Made by a program: the position numbers and the translations under genes. The notes below the pieces were generated by a model. The model worked only from the letters and a program-made list of their open reading frames with translations, made no database searches and was not told the origin of the DNA. Below, one piece after another: positions 1-6,822 of a DNA stretch of 10,000 nt. Numbering within the stretch: the first letter of the stretch is position 1; each line of letters starts with the position of its first letter. The DNA comes from Cristatella mucedo (Eukaryota; Bryozoa; Phylactolaemata; Cristatellidae): contig WPIO01000057.1 in assembly GCA_009760855.2 (NCBI GenBank), positions 135,001 to 145,000 on the forward strand. The letters are read 5' to 3'.

Positions 1-190
1 AGTAGAGTAGAGAGAGAAAAAGAAATGGGGTGAAAGAGAGAGAGAATGAGAGGTAGAGAAGAAGTGGGAGAGGGAGAGAGAACAGTGAAGAGGAAGAGAT
101 GGAGAGAAATAGACAGAGATAAGGAGACAGAGAGAGAGAGAGGGAGAGATGGGGCGAAAGAAGGAGAGAAAAAGAGAGGTAGTAAAGGAG
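1..190. repeat. Degenerate AG-rich (purine) microsatellite
   Basis: The plus strand is almost entirely A and G, with short runs of GAGAGA broken by single T, C or GG substitutions. It looks like an old, decayed (AG)n tract. Frames through it give low-complexity Arg/Glu/Lys peptides, which come from the repeat and not from selection. A long polypurine strand can form triplex DNA, but that is a general property and not shown here. Confidence 0.85.
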
Positions 191-1500
191 ATATATTTCG
201 AGAAGGTGCCACATCTCGGCCACTTATGTGTAGAGGTGACGGTTCTGGCATTCTGTACTTACGCGCCAAATTCTCGGCATATACTTTCTCGAACTCATGC
301 TCTATCCTTCCGAAGAGATCGTGAAGCTGCCTCCTGTAAGCACATATCAAGAGGAAAGACGAGGTGTCACATGAGCAGTCACAGGGCGAGTAAAAGCATG
401 CATGGACATATGCCAGCCGGAAACCAAACGAGTCCCGGTATGACGAGAGAAGGCAAGGGCGAGCGGCAAAACAGGACAACGGATAGTGGAATATACTGTG
501 GAGGGCTGGTGAAGCTCATAGTTGGCAACCCAACACCAAAATAACTGAGCTGCTGAAACATCATTTTCCAACCATACGCATGCGCGCAGCCGGTCACTGC
601 CAGCTTCTGCCTCAGCTAAGGGTAGCCAGCACCTCAGCTTCTACTTGACTTTATTTCTCATTCAACTTCTGCAGCGTCGGTACATGTCAGACACGTGGCT
701 GGAATTCGTCCAGAGCACGGCTGACTCTATCGCGACACCCGAGCCGGCCCAGGCCAGTGGTAACCCACCCACTCAGCTTAGCTAGCACCAGGTCCTACAA
801 GCCAATACCCGGAGCCCAGCAGCTTCGGTGTCCATGTGATGACTTTCCAACCAGTAAACAGCTGTCCTATTTAGCACTATACTGGAAATGAGTGTATTTA
901 ATAGAAATATCTCTCACGTCTACATACCAAGAGGGAGATTGCTGTCACCTGGTATAGGCATAGAAAAAAAAGAATCTGTAGCAGTGCTGTTCGATTGAGA
1001 CCACGAAAAACGTTCTTGAGCAGGTGCATGGCAATAGCATGAGTCACATGTGACTGCATACAACTTTACATTCAAGGATACGCCAGCATATTATGTCGCA
1101 CAGGGAGAGAGACGGTGAAGGATTGAAAAACAGTGTGAACAGACAGTGAATGACATAAATCGTCAGGAAAAAGAGAGTTTATAAGAGATTAGGTGAGAAA
1201 AAGTGAGAGGATAGACAGAATGCATGCAATGTGTGTTTTGTGTGTGAGCCTTGTTAGTGAGTGTGAATGTATGTGCGCATGCCTGCGTGCACATGTAAAT
1301 GCAAGCCACGTGGCATTAGGGAGACAGATAATACAAGAAAGAGTAAGAATGATAGTGAGGAAATAAAATTTAGGGTAAAAAATAGTCATAGCAAGAGGAA
1401 GACATTCGCATAGCACCCGACAGGATCTAAATCTTTTAGCAGGCACTCAAAACATGCTGGAAAGGAAGCAGAGTTGGAGAACAGGCGTTGCTTCTCGTAG
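191..1500. other. Unassigned intergenic sequence
   Basis: I recognise no gene or repeat family here. The longest frame (149-544, 131 codons) begins inside the AG tract and shows no motif, and a minus-strand frame overlaps it at similar length, as expected by chance. 1229-1300 is TG-rich and looks like a decayed TG repeat. Parts of 600-800 are cytosine-rich, but I could not match them elsewhere in the window. Older transposon remnants may be present. Confidence 0.5.
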
Positions 1501-1502
1501 TA

Positions 1503-1612
1503 ATGTAATGCATCTCTGTCTGTAAGTCCACAAAGCCACAAAGACTACGTGAGTGTTAGGCAGGAGAATTTTAAATAGCGTAGTCAAACCCTAAGCGCTT
1601 TAGGTACGAACT
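1503..1612 (-). mobile_element. LINE family A, 3'-end fragment (copy A5)
   Basis: This matches the 3' untranslated part of copy A2 (7868-7990). Shared blocks include tgtaatg, ctctgtctgtaa, the cacaaagactacgtg-type block and cctaagcg, in the same order and strand. It is clearly diverged. It directly abuts the (ATA)n tail of family B copy B1 at 1617, so either one element inserted at the end of the other or the two were brought together later. No coding part remains. Confidence 0.6.
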
Positions 1613-1616
1613 CGGA

Positions 1617-1660
1617 AATAATGATAATAATGATAATAATAATAATAATAATAATAATAC
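1617..1660 (-). repeat. (ATA)n / (TAT)n tail of LINE copy B1
   Basis: A run of about 13 ATA/ATG triplets. On the minus strand it reads (ATT)n directly after gagggggctatctcaaatgt, which is the normal 3' terminus of L2/CR1-type LINEs. It marks the 3' end of the minus-strand element covering 1617-2324. One translated frame gives poly-Tyr, which is meaningless. Confidence 0.8.
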
Positions 1661-2324
1661 ATTTGAGATAGCCCCCTCAGAGAACTCAGTCTCTTATAGG
1701 CACTGTACATTGGCTGCAAAGGAAGCATGATCGAATGGCCAGTGGTAGCATGCTTAATGACAACAAGATTGCATGAGATGCACAAGGTCAGCATGCAAAT
1801 GCGGCTAGTGGCAGCGTGCACAGTGTCAGCAAGCACAAACACACAAAAGACGAATCACGTGGGCCCACTAAATGTTGTGATAAATAGATGCATTTTAGCT
1901 TCTTTTTAAGTATGGTCAAGTCAGGGATTGCCAGTCGGAAGTGAGTTCCAAGCTTAGTGAGCATAGAAACCAAACATGCGGTCTCTAAAGGATTCCAAGT
2001 TCATACGAGTGACTGACAGAACCTTGAACTCAATGTGCTGCTTGACTGGGAGCCAGTGCAAGTCGGCAAGAAGTGGTGTGAAGTGGCAACTAAGACGCTA
2101 ACGACACACAAGCCTAGCTGCAGAGTTCTGCATCAAATGTAGATGCCTGATTGCACAGGCCAGTGGACCAGCAAGCAGTGCGTTACAGAAATCGAGATAG
2201 AATGTCACAAATGCATGGACCAATGTAGATATAGTATCCTGTCTAAGCAAGCTCGAATTTTAGCAATTGTATGTAGCTGAAAGTGGACACACTTGACTGT
2301 GGAGCTGATGTGGTCGTTACTGAA
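1617..2324 (-). mobile_element. LINE family B (L2/CR1-like), RT C-terminal region and 3' end, broken (copy B1)
   Basis: Remnant of a non-LTR retrotransposon whose intact protein would copy its RNA into DNA at the target site. The minus strand reads IAKIRACLDRI (from about 2273). After a frameshift come TLVHAFVTFYLDFCNALLAG, NSAARLVCR, an in-frame TAG, HFTPLLADLHWLPV and KQHIEFKVLSVT, with a stop at 1954. After a second frameshift, from about 1960, comes TKLGTHFRLAIPDLTILKKK, the usual C-terminal 'WNSLP...FKxxLK' region. These correspond to the thumb and downstream part of L2/CR1/Rex1-type RTs (family knowledge: AFVTSRLDYCNxLL ... HWLPVxxRIxFK). The catalytic palm with its YADD-type box and the endonuclease are missing, so the copy is 5'-truncated. 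Between KVLSVT and TKLG a stretch normally of some tens of residues is deleted. A 3'UTR of about 200 bp and an (ATT)n tail follow. It is dead: at least two frameshifts and one stop. The clade within L2/CR1 is uncertain. Confidence 0.88.
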
Positions 2325-2642
2325 AGGTCAGTAACCAACAGACTTCATCGCAGGCAACAAAGAGAAAGTCAGAAGCTAAGTTGGGAGAGCAGCTGAGGTA
2401 GTGGGTAGCGTAAATGCAGCAGCTCATGACGGCTGGAAATTATGTGCTTTAGTCGCCAGCAGGAGAGTAGATGTCGTTGCGCATAAGAATTGCGGAAGTG
2501 AGTTCCACAATCTGGGACCTGCCGCACAAAAGCTTCTGCTGCCACGGGTCTTTAAGTGGGGGGATGGAACAGGATATCGCAGCGGGAAATTGGTGAAGAA
2601 GCCTGCTAATTGCACTGTTCGAAGTGCCGTATCAGTGAGCAA
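2325..2642 (-). mobile_element. LINE family A, C-terminal coding fragment (copy A3)
   Basis: The minus strand encodes PHLKTRGSRSFCAAGPRLWNSLPQFL (written here as two joined pieces, PHLKTRGSRSFCAA and GPRLWNSLPQFL), matching the consensus end of L2/CR1-type RT proteins (RxRTxGxRxFxxAxPxLWNSLP). After FLC a one-base shift relative to copy A2 spoils the frame. Read in the other frame it continues NDIYSPAGD, stop, ST, stop, FPAVMSCCIYATHYLSCSP, which parallels A2 (NDNYSSAADYGSSFSAILSC). So it is a homologous but broken copy. It sits 5' (minus strand) of copy B1, which is the wrong order for a single LINE because LWNSLP should follow the HWLPV region. It is therefore a separate insertion or a rearrangement. 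Confidence 0.8.
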
Positions 2643-3069
2643 TCATCTAATCAAGTAGCAGCTCTCTGCACAAGCCCTGGGCATCCCGTGCCTTCGAGTC
2701 AACCAAATTAACTCCTGCCTAAATCATGTGCAAGTCAGACCATTTCAATTAAGTCGAGCAAACAGCTGAAAGGCCGGTCGGCCTCGGGGCAGCAGGGCAA
2801 GCAGAAAAAGCAGGCAGCTTTGCACTGCCCAGCAGCAGCTGCCAACTCAATCTCGGCATTAGAACATCTGCTGCCACATGGGAAATGGGCAAACATCTCA
2901 ACGGTGGTGCGTTTAAGTTGAGAGCATTGACCCTTACTCAAAGCAAGCATTCATGAAAAAACTTGGAATCTTTGCCAAGCCATAAACTTGACTCGAAATG
3001 GTGAAAAAGCATGATGATGTCTAAGCCTTATGCCTTGCTATTGCATTTCTTGCAACAGGTTTTTTTTTC
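2643..3069. other. Unassigned sequence between repeats
   Basis: No gene or repeat is recognised. A minus-strand frame at 2735-2950 (71 codons) has no known motif. 2810-2850 contains a small inverted repeat, ggcagct/agctgcc. A T9 run at 3060-3068 precedes the SINE/LINE tail scrap that follows. Confidence 0.45.
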
Positions 3070-3150
3070 AAGTGCCTATATAAAGATTTGGTTCTCCTAG
3101 GGTGCTCTACAAAAGATGTATTACTATTATTGCTATTACTAACTTATTAA
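3070..3150 (+). mobile_element. SINE/LINE 3' tail scrap (S4)
   Basis: The sequence aagtgcctatataaagattt followed by ggttctcctagggtgctcta matches the 3' region of the SINEs at 3233-3280 and 5224-5274 (aagcgcctgaatagagat, agttctcttggggcgctata), with several substitutions. It ends in a degenerate (ATT)n run, as these elements do. The tRNA-like head is missing, so it could be a severely 5'-truncated SINE or the last bases of the partner LINE. Confidence 0.65.
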
Positions 3151-3178
3151 AATATTAGAATGTATTACCATGACTTGA

Positions 3179-3280
3179 CCCCAACCATTGTCTTGCTGAG
3201 GTCGTGGACTCGAGCCACGAGGCACGTGTGAAGCGCCTGAATAGAGATAAAGTTCTCTTGGGGCGCTATACAAATGAATT
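3179..3280 (+). mobile_element. tRNA-derived SINE, 5'-truncated (copy S1)
   Basis: It aligns with SINE copy S3 from aaccattgtcttgctgaggt through the B-box region (gtcgtggactcgagccacga) to the shared tail ttggggcgctatacaaatga. The B box (S3: ggctcgagccc) is decayed here and the A box is missing, so it cannot be transcribed by pol III from its own promoter. The tail runs directly into an AT microsatellite at 3280. Confidence 0.78.
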
Positions 3281-3339
3281 ATATATATATATATATATAT
3301 ATTGATATTGATATATAATATAGGTCAATAGTCAATAGT

Positions 3340-3389
<50 letters not shown>
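3280..3389. repeat. (AT)n microsatellite with internal (gtcaata)n block
   Basis: There are two AT runs, about 3280-3302 and 3342-3389, separated by ttgatattgatatataatat and three tandem gtcaata units at 3324-3344. The second run is bounded by gtcaat on the left and attgac on the right, making it a large hairpin-forming palindrome. It starts exactly at the 3' end of SINE S1, so it probably expanded from that element's tail. Confidence 0.85.
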
Positions 3390-3391
<2 letters not shown>

Positions 3392-3439
3392 ACTCCTCCA
3401 TACCTAGATGAACTGCTGCACCATTTTCAACCTCCTCGT

Positions 3440-3757
3440 GCCAGGTCCTAAACTGTGGAACTCGCTTCCACAATTCTTAAGCAACGAGAACTACTCTCCT
3501 GCTGCCGACTATGGCTCATCCTTTTCAGTGGTCCTGAGCTGCTACTTCCATGTGACTCACTATCTCAACTGCTCTCCTGACTCTGCTATGCTTCCCACTT
3601 TCTCTATGTTGGGTGAGACGTAGTCTGTTGGCTACCGAATGCATATCGAAAGCCGCTTAGGCTGCGAGTGTGCTATACAAAACTCTCCTGCCTAACTCCC
3701 ACATGCTCTTTGTGGCTTTGCGCAGTTACAGACGGAGATACATTACATTATATTAAA
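3440..3757 (+). mobile_element. LINE family A, C-terminal coding fragment and 3'UTR (copy A1)
   Basis: From 3444 the plus strand reads GPKLWNSLPQFL, then NENYSPAADYGSSFS, VVLSCYF and YLNCSPDSAMLPTFS, and ends at 3621-3623. Compared with A2 it carries one extra base just after TFS, which changes the frame and creates the early stop. At DNA level the match to A2 goes on through ggctaccgaatgcat, aaagccgcttag, and cagttacagacggagataca at about 3724. LWNSLP is the hallmark end of L2/CR1-type RT proteins. The following 40-odd residues are shared among the A copies, and I do not recognise them from known LINE families. The nominal ATG at 3408 is not a real start. Confidence 0.82.
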
Positions 3758-4039
3758 TTAGCCGGAGGAGCCCTGCCCTGCCGAGAGGGGTGCTACCCAA
3801 GACTCCTGAATCAGGAACAGGGACCACACGGCTTCCGACCCGGAAATGGTGTCGTAGAGCCACCGAAATACTGTTTGATCCGAGAGCTCAATGCCGAAGT
3901 CAGCCAGGCAGGCTTCATTATCTGGCCACTAGTTGCCCAGGGCGCCGACCACGAAGGGCCTCACTACTGCTGTCCGGTAGCCAGCAGTCAGGAAAGTCGA
4001 GGCTATGACCTCGTACATGTCGACCTTTTTGAGTAGCAC
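3758..4039 (-). mobile_element. Retroelement protein fragment with VGALG motif, one in-frame stop (family C)
   Basis: One minus-strand frame of 94 codons has a single internal TAG (3929-3931) before its terminal stop. It reads KKVDMYEVIASTFLTAGYRT, then PFVVGALGN, stop, WPDNEACLADFGIELSDQTV. The pattern Y...L...GY.T.V.PF.VGALG.W...NE..L...GI matches a segment I know from C-terminal parts of LINE-type polyproteins in many animals (VGALGxWDPxNExxL). That recognition is from memory of the pattern, not from an alignment. A weaker continuation (SDQTVFRWLYD) may match the VSDTIRWSRDIY-like block. It faces the opposite way to copies A1 and B3 on either side. A plus-strand 122-codon frame overlaps it, but I judge that one a shadow. 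Confidence 0.5.
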
Positions 4040-4079
4040 CCAATAAGGACTCGAACATAAGCTGAGAGTCTGCTTTCCC

Positions 4080-4097
4080 ACCGGTACCAGTACCGGT
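4080..4097. repeat. Short palindrome accggtac-ca-gtaccggt
   Basis: Two perfect 8-bp arms with a 2-bp spacer lie at the border between the family C fragment and family B copy B3. It may be chance or a junction mark. No function is assigned. Confidence 0.7.
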
Positions 4098-4109
4098 AAG
4101 GTTTGTTGT

Positions 4110-4444
4110 AGTGAACTTTAATATTGCCGTCTTAAACCACTTCTCACTGACCTGCACAGGCTATGCATCAACCAGCATATTGACTTCAAGGTGTTGTCAC
4201 TCACTCACGCATTTAGAACCTATTCTCCCAACTTCTACAAAAGCCATGACAGTTCCTAACACGAAGATATTTAAAATAAGCTACAAACCCACCTTCTCAC
4301 AGCATTTACTGGATCAGTGCGACCGTTCGATGTGCACCTATGCATGCTGACACCGTGCATGTAATCACTAACCATTCAGTCGTGCTTCCTTTAAAGCACA
4401 TGTGAACTACCTAGAAAGAGATTTCGTTCTCTGATGGTATGACA
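4110..4444 (+). mobile_element. LINE family B, RT C-terminal scrap and 3'UTR (copy B3)
   Basis: From 4143 the plus strand reads LTDLHRLCINQHIDFKVL then SLTH, the counterpart of LADLHWLPVKQHIEFKVL, SVT in copy B1. The DNA then follows B1: tatttaaaataagcta parallels tacttaaaaagaagct, then come ctcacagcatttactgg, gcatgctgacaccgtgcat, accattcagtcgtgcttcct, and a final aaagagatttcgttctctga parallel to agagactgagttctctgagg. It lacks the (ATT)n tail. SINE S2 begins about a dozen bases after it, perhaps inserted at that point. Stops and substitutions make it non-functional. The frame starting at 4111 is not the RT frame. Confidence 0.8.
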
Positions 4445-4455
4445 CAATAGCCACC

Positions 4456-4598
4456 CTGGTTTGGCCCAGTGGCTAAGGAATAGTCATTGCATTTGTCGTC
4501 CGAGGTCCTGGGCTCGAGCCCTGTGGCATATTTGAAACACAAGAATATAGATTGTTTGTATAAATGAAATAAAATTTATCATTACTATTATTTATTAT
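4456..4598 (+). mobile_element. tRNA-derived SINE (copy S2)
   Basis: The head has an exact pol III A box, tggcccagtgg (4462-4472, consensus TGGCNNAGTGG), and a B box ggctcgagccc (4511-4521, one change from GGTTCGANNCC), spaced about 40 bp apart as in tRNA genes. A short body ends in tataaatgaaataaaattta plus a degenerate ATT run, the style of L2-type LINE tails. It is not a tRNA gene: no convincing acceptor stem or cloverleaf forms and the copy runs on into the tail. It has diverged from S1 and S3 in the body, so it may be another subfamily. Confidence 0.8.
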
Positions 4599-5130
4599 GA
4601 ATACGTCTCTTTCAGTACCAGCCGCCCGGCTTTTAAAGCATCGGCTGTGTGTGCTTGAGCTGAATCCGGGTGATTGCTCTACCAGCAGCTCTTAAGTCAG
4701 GCACTCTATAGTTTACTATAGCGTGGTCGTTGCTGTTCATGTTACATGAACCGCCCATGCTTAATTTAGCAACGTCACTTACAAAGCTTTTAGCAACATC
4801 CACAGCATGAGCAGTACTGCAGAAAATCGGCCAAGTGAGAGTAATCTCTCACCGGCCTAGACCTGATAAGTTGAGCAATGGAAATGGTCTCTGTTTGCCT
4901 ATCACAGCGTATCACGTAATGGACTTTGCACCTCGGCATGCGAGTGCAACTTAAAACACGCACGCATGCATGCACGCATGCATGCGTGCATCCACTCATG
5001 TATGCACGAATAAACCCACATGCAGGATTCGGCTCGAGGGCATGCAGGCGGAGGTTCAGAGCCAACGCTTTAAAGGCTTCCATTTAGCACCGTAGTATGG
5101 TAGTAACAACAGCTCAGTCTGAAGAGTAAC
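4599..5130. other. Unassigned sequence; contains a CATG-rich Z-DNA-prone stretch
   Basis: No gene is recognised. The minus-strand frame at 4790-5083 (97 codons) owes its His/Cys/Ala-rich part to the CATG repeat and has no domain. 4956-4991 alternates purine and pyrimidine (acacgcacgcatgcatgcac...) and contains a perfect 22-bp palindrome at 4970-4991. Confidence 0.5.
4970..4991. repeat. Perfect 22-bp palindrome in a CATG-rich tract
   Basis: The core tgcacgcatgcatgcgtgca is its own reverse complement and is extended by one A-T pair. The flanking bases (4956-4969) are also alternating purine-pyrimidine, a known Z-DNA-favouring pattern. It is probably a decayed simple repeat. Confidence 0.8.
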
Positions 5131-5274
5131 GCCGAGCTGGTTTGGTCCAGCGGTTAAAGTGCTCTCCCCCCCCCCGAACCAAGGTCTGGCTGAGGTCGTG
5201 GGCTCGAGCCCGGAGGCATATGTGAAGCACCTGAATAGAGATCAAGTTCTCTTGGGGCGCTATACAAATGAATT
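5131..5274 (+). mobile_element. tRNA-derived SINE (copy S3)
   Basis: It starts near gccgagctggtttggtccag. The A box is tggtccagcgg (5143-5153) and the B box ggctcgagccc (5201-5211). A C10 run at 5166-5175 lies between them. After the B box come catatgtgaagcacctgaat and the tail ttggggcgctatacaaatga, almost identical to S1, which points to relatively recent spread. Internal A and B boxes would let pol III transcribe it. The tail gives straight onto the AT microsatellite, and its last 31 bp are repeated in inverted orientation at 5325-5355. Confidence 0.85.
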
Positions 5275-5294
5275 TTATATATATATAGATATAT

Positions 5295-5328
<34 letters not shown>

Positions 5329-5392
5329 CATTTGTATAGCGCCCCAAGAGAACTTAATATATATATATATATATTATATATATATATTAAGT

Positions 5393-5436
<44 letters not shown>
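5244..5436. repeat. AT microsatellites nested in inverted repeats of the SINE tail
   Basis: The SINE tail 5244-5274 and 5325-5355 form a perfect 31-bp inverted repeat around about 50 bp of AT/GAT repeat. A second palindrome follows: agagaacttaat (5347-5358) with its complement attaagttctct (about 5387-5398), again around AT repeat. A (CT)n run (5393-5405) and another (AT)n run (to 5436) close the block. A single strand could fold into two adjacent hairpins. Confidence 0.9.
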
Positions 5437-5438
<2 letters not shown>

Positions 5439-5484
5439 GTCTCGGAAAACCAAAAACCAGTGTGGGGGCGGTCCGTGACCATTT

Positions 5485-5550
5485 CGAAGTTTGTCTACCA
5501 TTACGAAGTTTGTCTACCACAAAGTTTGTCTACCATTACAAAGTTGTCTG
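5485..5550 (+). repeat. Short tandem repeat, unit (c)aaagtttgtctaccatta-like
   Basis: Four head-to-tail units: cgaagtttgtctaccatta, cgaagtttgtctacca plus c, aaagtttgtctaccatta, and a truncated caaagttgtctg. Unit length varies from about 16 to 19 bp because the atta part is lost in the second unit. No coding frame or known family is attached. Confidence 0.8.
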
Positions 5551-6650
5551 TGGCCAGGCTTACGGCATAGACGGTCTGCTAACACCCTGTATTTTGAAAT
5601 TAATGGTATCACTCGGAGCCAATTGCCTATATTTCTAAGGACATGTGGCCCGTGTTCTCTTTGAACAGTCTTTAATAATTTAGGTATTGACCCTTAGGCA
5701 AAAATGAACTACGGCAGGCGTGAGGTAGTGCCCCATCAGAAGTGTTGCCACAATGTGGCCAGCTCATGGCATCAAGCAGCATTGCTGCTGCCGGCCTGGC
5801 TCGGCAGCAGCAATGCTGCAGTTCGGTGCACGTGCACTGGTCAAACTGATGCCCTTGGGGGCAGCAACTCTTTTAGCCCCCATTGCAAGCACAAGCAACT
5901 AAGAGCTAGGATCCTTTGTGGTAGAAATATCTACTCTTCTTTCTAACATCACCTCGTAAGACAGCTGGTGAATGGCAGCATGCACACAGGCAGGTGTGGA
6001 GGCAAAGGCAGAGACAAAAGCACATAAGCAGAGGCAGCAGTTTGTGATCAGAGACAGAGGCAGAGGCAGGCATTCAGATGCCTGGCTCAGGCCCAGGTAT
6101 CTGGGCAGGTTCGTGGACACAAGCACACCCACAGCCCCCACACGCACAGATGCCCGTGCACACGCGTGCCAGCTCAAGCACCGGCCACACGCAAGCACTC
6201 CTCGACAGAAGAGTGCTAACCAGTCGTGAGGGATGAAGGAAGGAAGTAGAGCAAGTAAAGGCCAGATGAGCCAGAGAGCAAGCTTATAGCTAAAATGCCA
6301 TCAAGTGTAAAACAAGGGGGAAAGAAGCGGATCCTCAAGGTATGGAAAAAATCCGACTGCTGCCGACCGGGTCGGCCAAGGTACTCGGAGCAGCACACCC
6401 ACGACTCAGCGAATGCCATCAGCTCGAGTGCCAGGGCCTCCAGCCGCCAACAGCACTTGAGTGCAGTCTACCATACAGTGGCATCGGCCAGAATAGCACA
6501 GGCCATGCCGGGCCTCCTCCGCTGGCCGTCTTAGCAAAAGGGAACTGCGCAGGCACAGCACTGCCTAGATCGACCCTCAATTCCAACAGCAGGCAATGCT
6601 TTGTTGCCCATTACAAATGACAGTAGTAGCTGCTAAGCCTCCTATCCCTG
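5551..6650. other. Unassigned sequence with a hairpin and a purine/CAG-rich stretch
   Basis: No gene is established. 5776-5819 is a perfect hairpin (separate entry). 5965-6200 is biased towards AGRC words (ggcagaggcag, cacacgcacaca), giving low-complexity frames on both strands. 6295-6620 holds two overlapping plus-strand frames (79 and 92 codons). Both are fairly GC-rich and neither has a motif I know. They could be an exon remnant or part of an unrecognised transposon. Confidence 0.45.
5776..5819. repeat. Perfect 18-bp inverted repeat with 8-nt loop
   Basis: Arm gcagcattgctgctgccg (5776-5793), loop gcctggct, and arm cggcagcagcaatgctgc (5802-5819) pair without a mismatch. Six more pairs may form outside a bulged middle (ggccag near 5756, ctggtc near 5838-5843), so the longest plausible fold is about 85-90 nt. 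A small RNA hairpin, a cruciform, or a terminal or internal repeat of an old transposon are all possible. No promoter or conservation evidence is available from the window. Confidence 0.75.
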
Positions 6651-6664
6651 TCTGTGTGTGTGTG

Positions 6665-6752
<88 letters not shown>

Positions 6753-6759
6753 TGTGTGT

Positions 6760-6796
<37 letters not shown>

Positions 6797-6822
6797 TGTG
6801 TGTGTGCGTACGTGTGTGTGTG
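6651..6822. repeat. (TG)n microsatellite, about 170 bp
   Basis: An almost pure TG run, with tga/gcg and tct interruptions near 6664 and 6751-6766 and tacg variants near 6793 and 6809. Frames through it give poly-Cys-Val or poly-His-Thr, which are not proteins. Long TG runs favour Z-DNA and are highly length-variable in general. Confidence 0.95.

Noticed and set aside
149-544. 131-codon open frame on the plus strand
   Set aside because: It starts in the AG repeat, has no domain, and minus-strand frames of comparable size overlap it. It is probably chance.
1600-1842. 80-codon minus-strand frame ending in poly-Tyr
   Set aside because: It is the 3'UTR and (ATT)n tail of LINE copy B1 read as protein.
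3668-4036. 122-codon plus-strand frame
   Set aside because: It starts inside the 3'UTR of copy A1 and runs antisense through the family C fragment, whose minus-strand reading has recognisable retroelement residues.
4462-4521. A box and B box suggesting a tRNA gene
   Set aside because: No convincing acceptor or anticodon stem forms, and the sequence continues into a repeated tail shared with S1 and S3. It is a tRNA-derived SINE.
5485-5550. CRISPR-like spaced repeats
   Set aside because: Units are head to tail without spacers, unequal in length, and in an animal-type genome. It is a small tandem repeat.
5704-5946. 80-codon plus-strand frame over the hairpin
   Set aside because: No motif, composition dominated by the inverted repeat, and no gene context.
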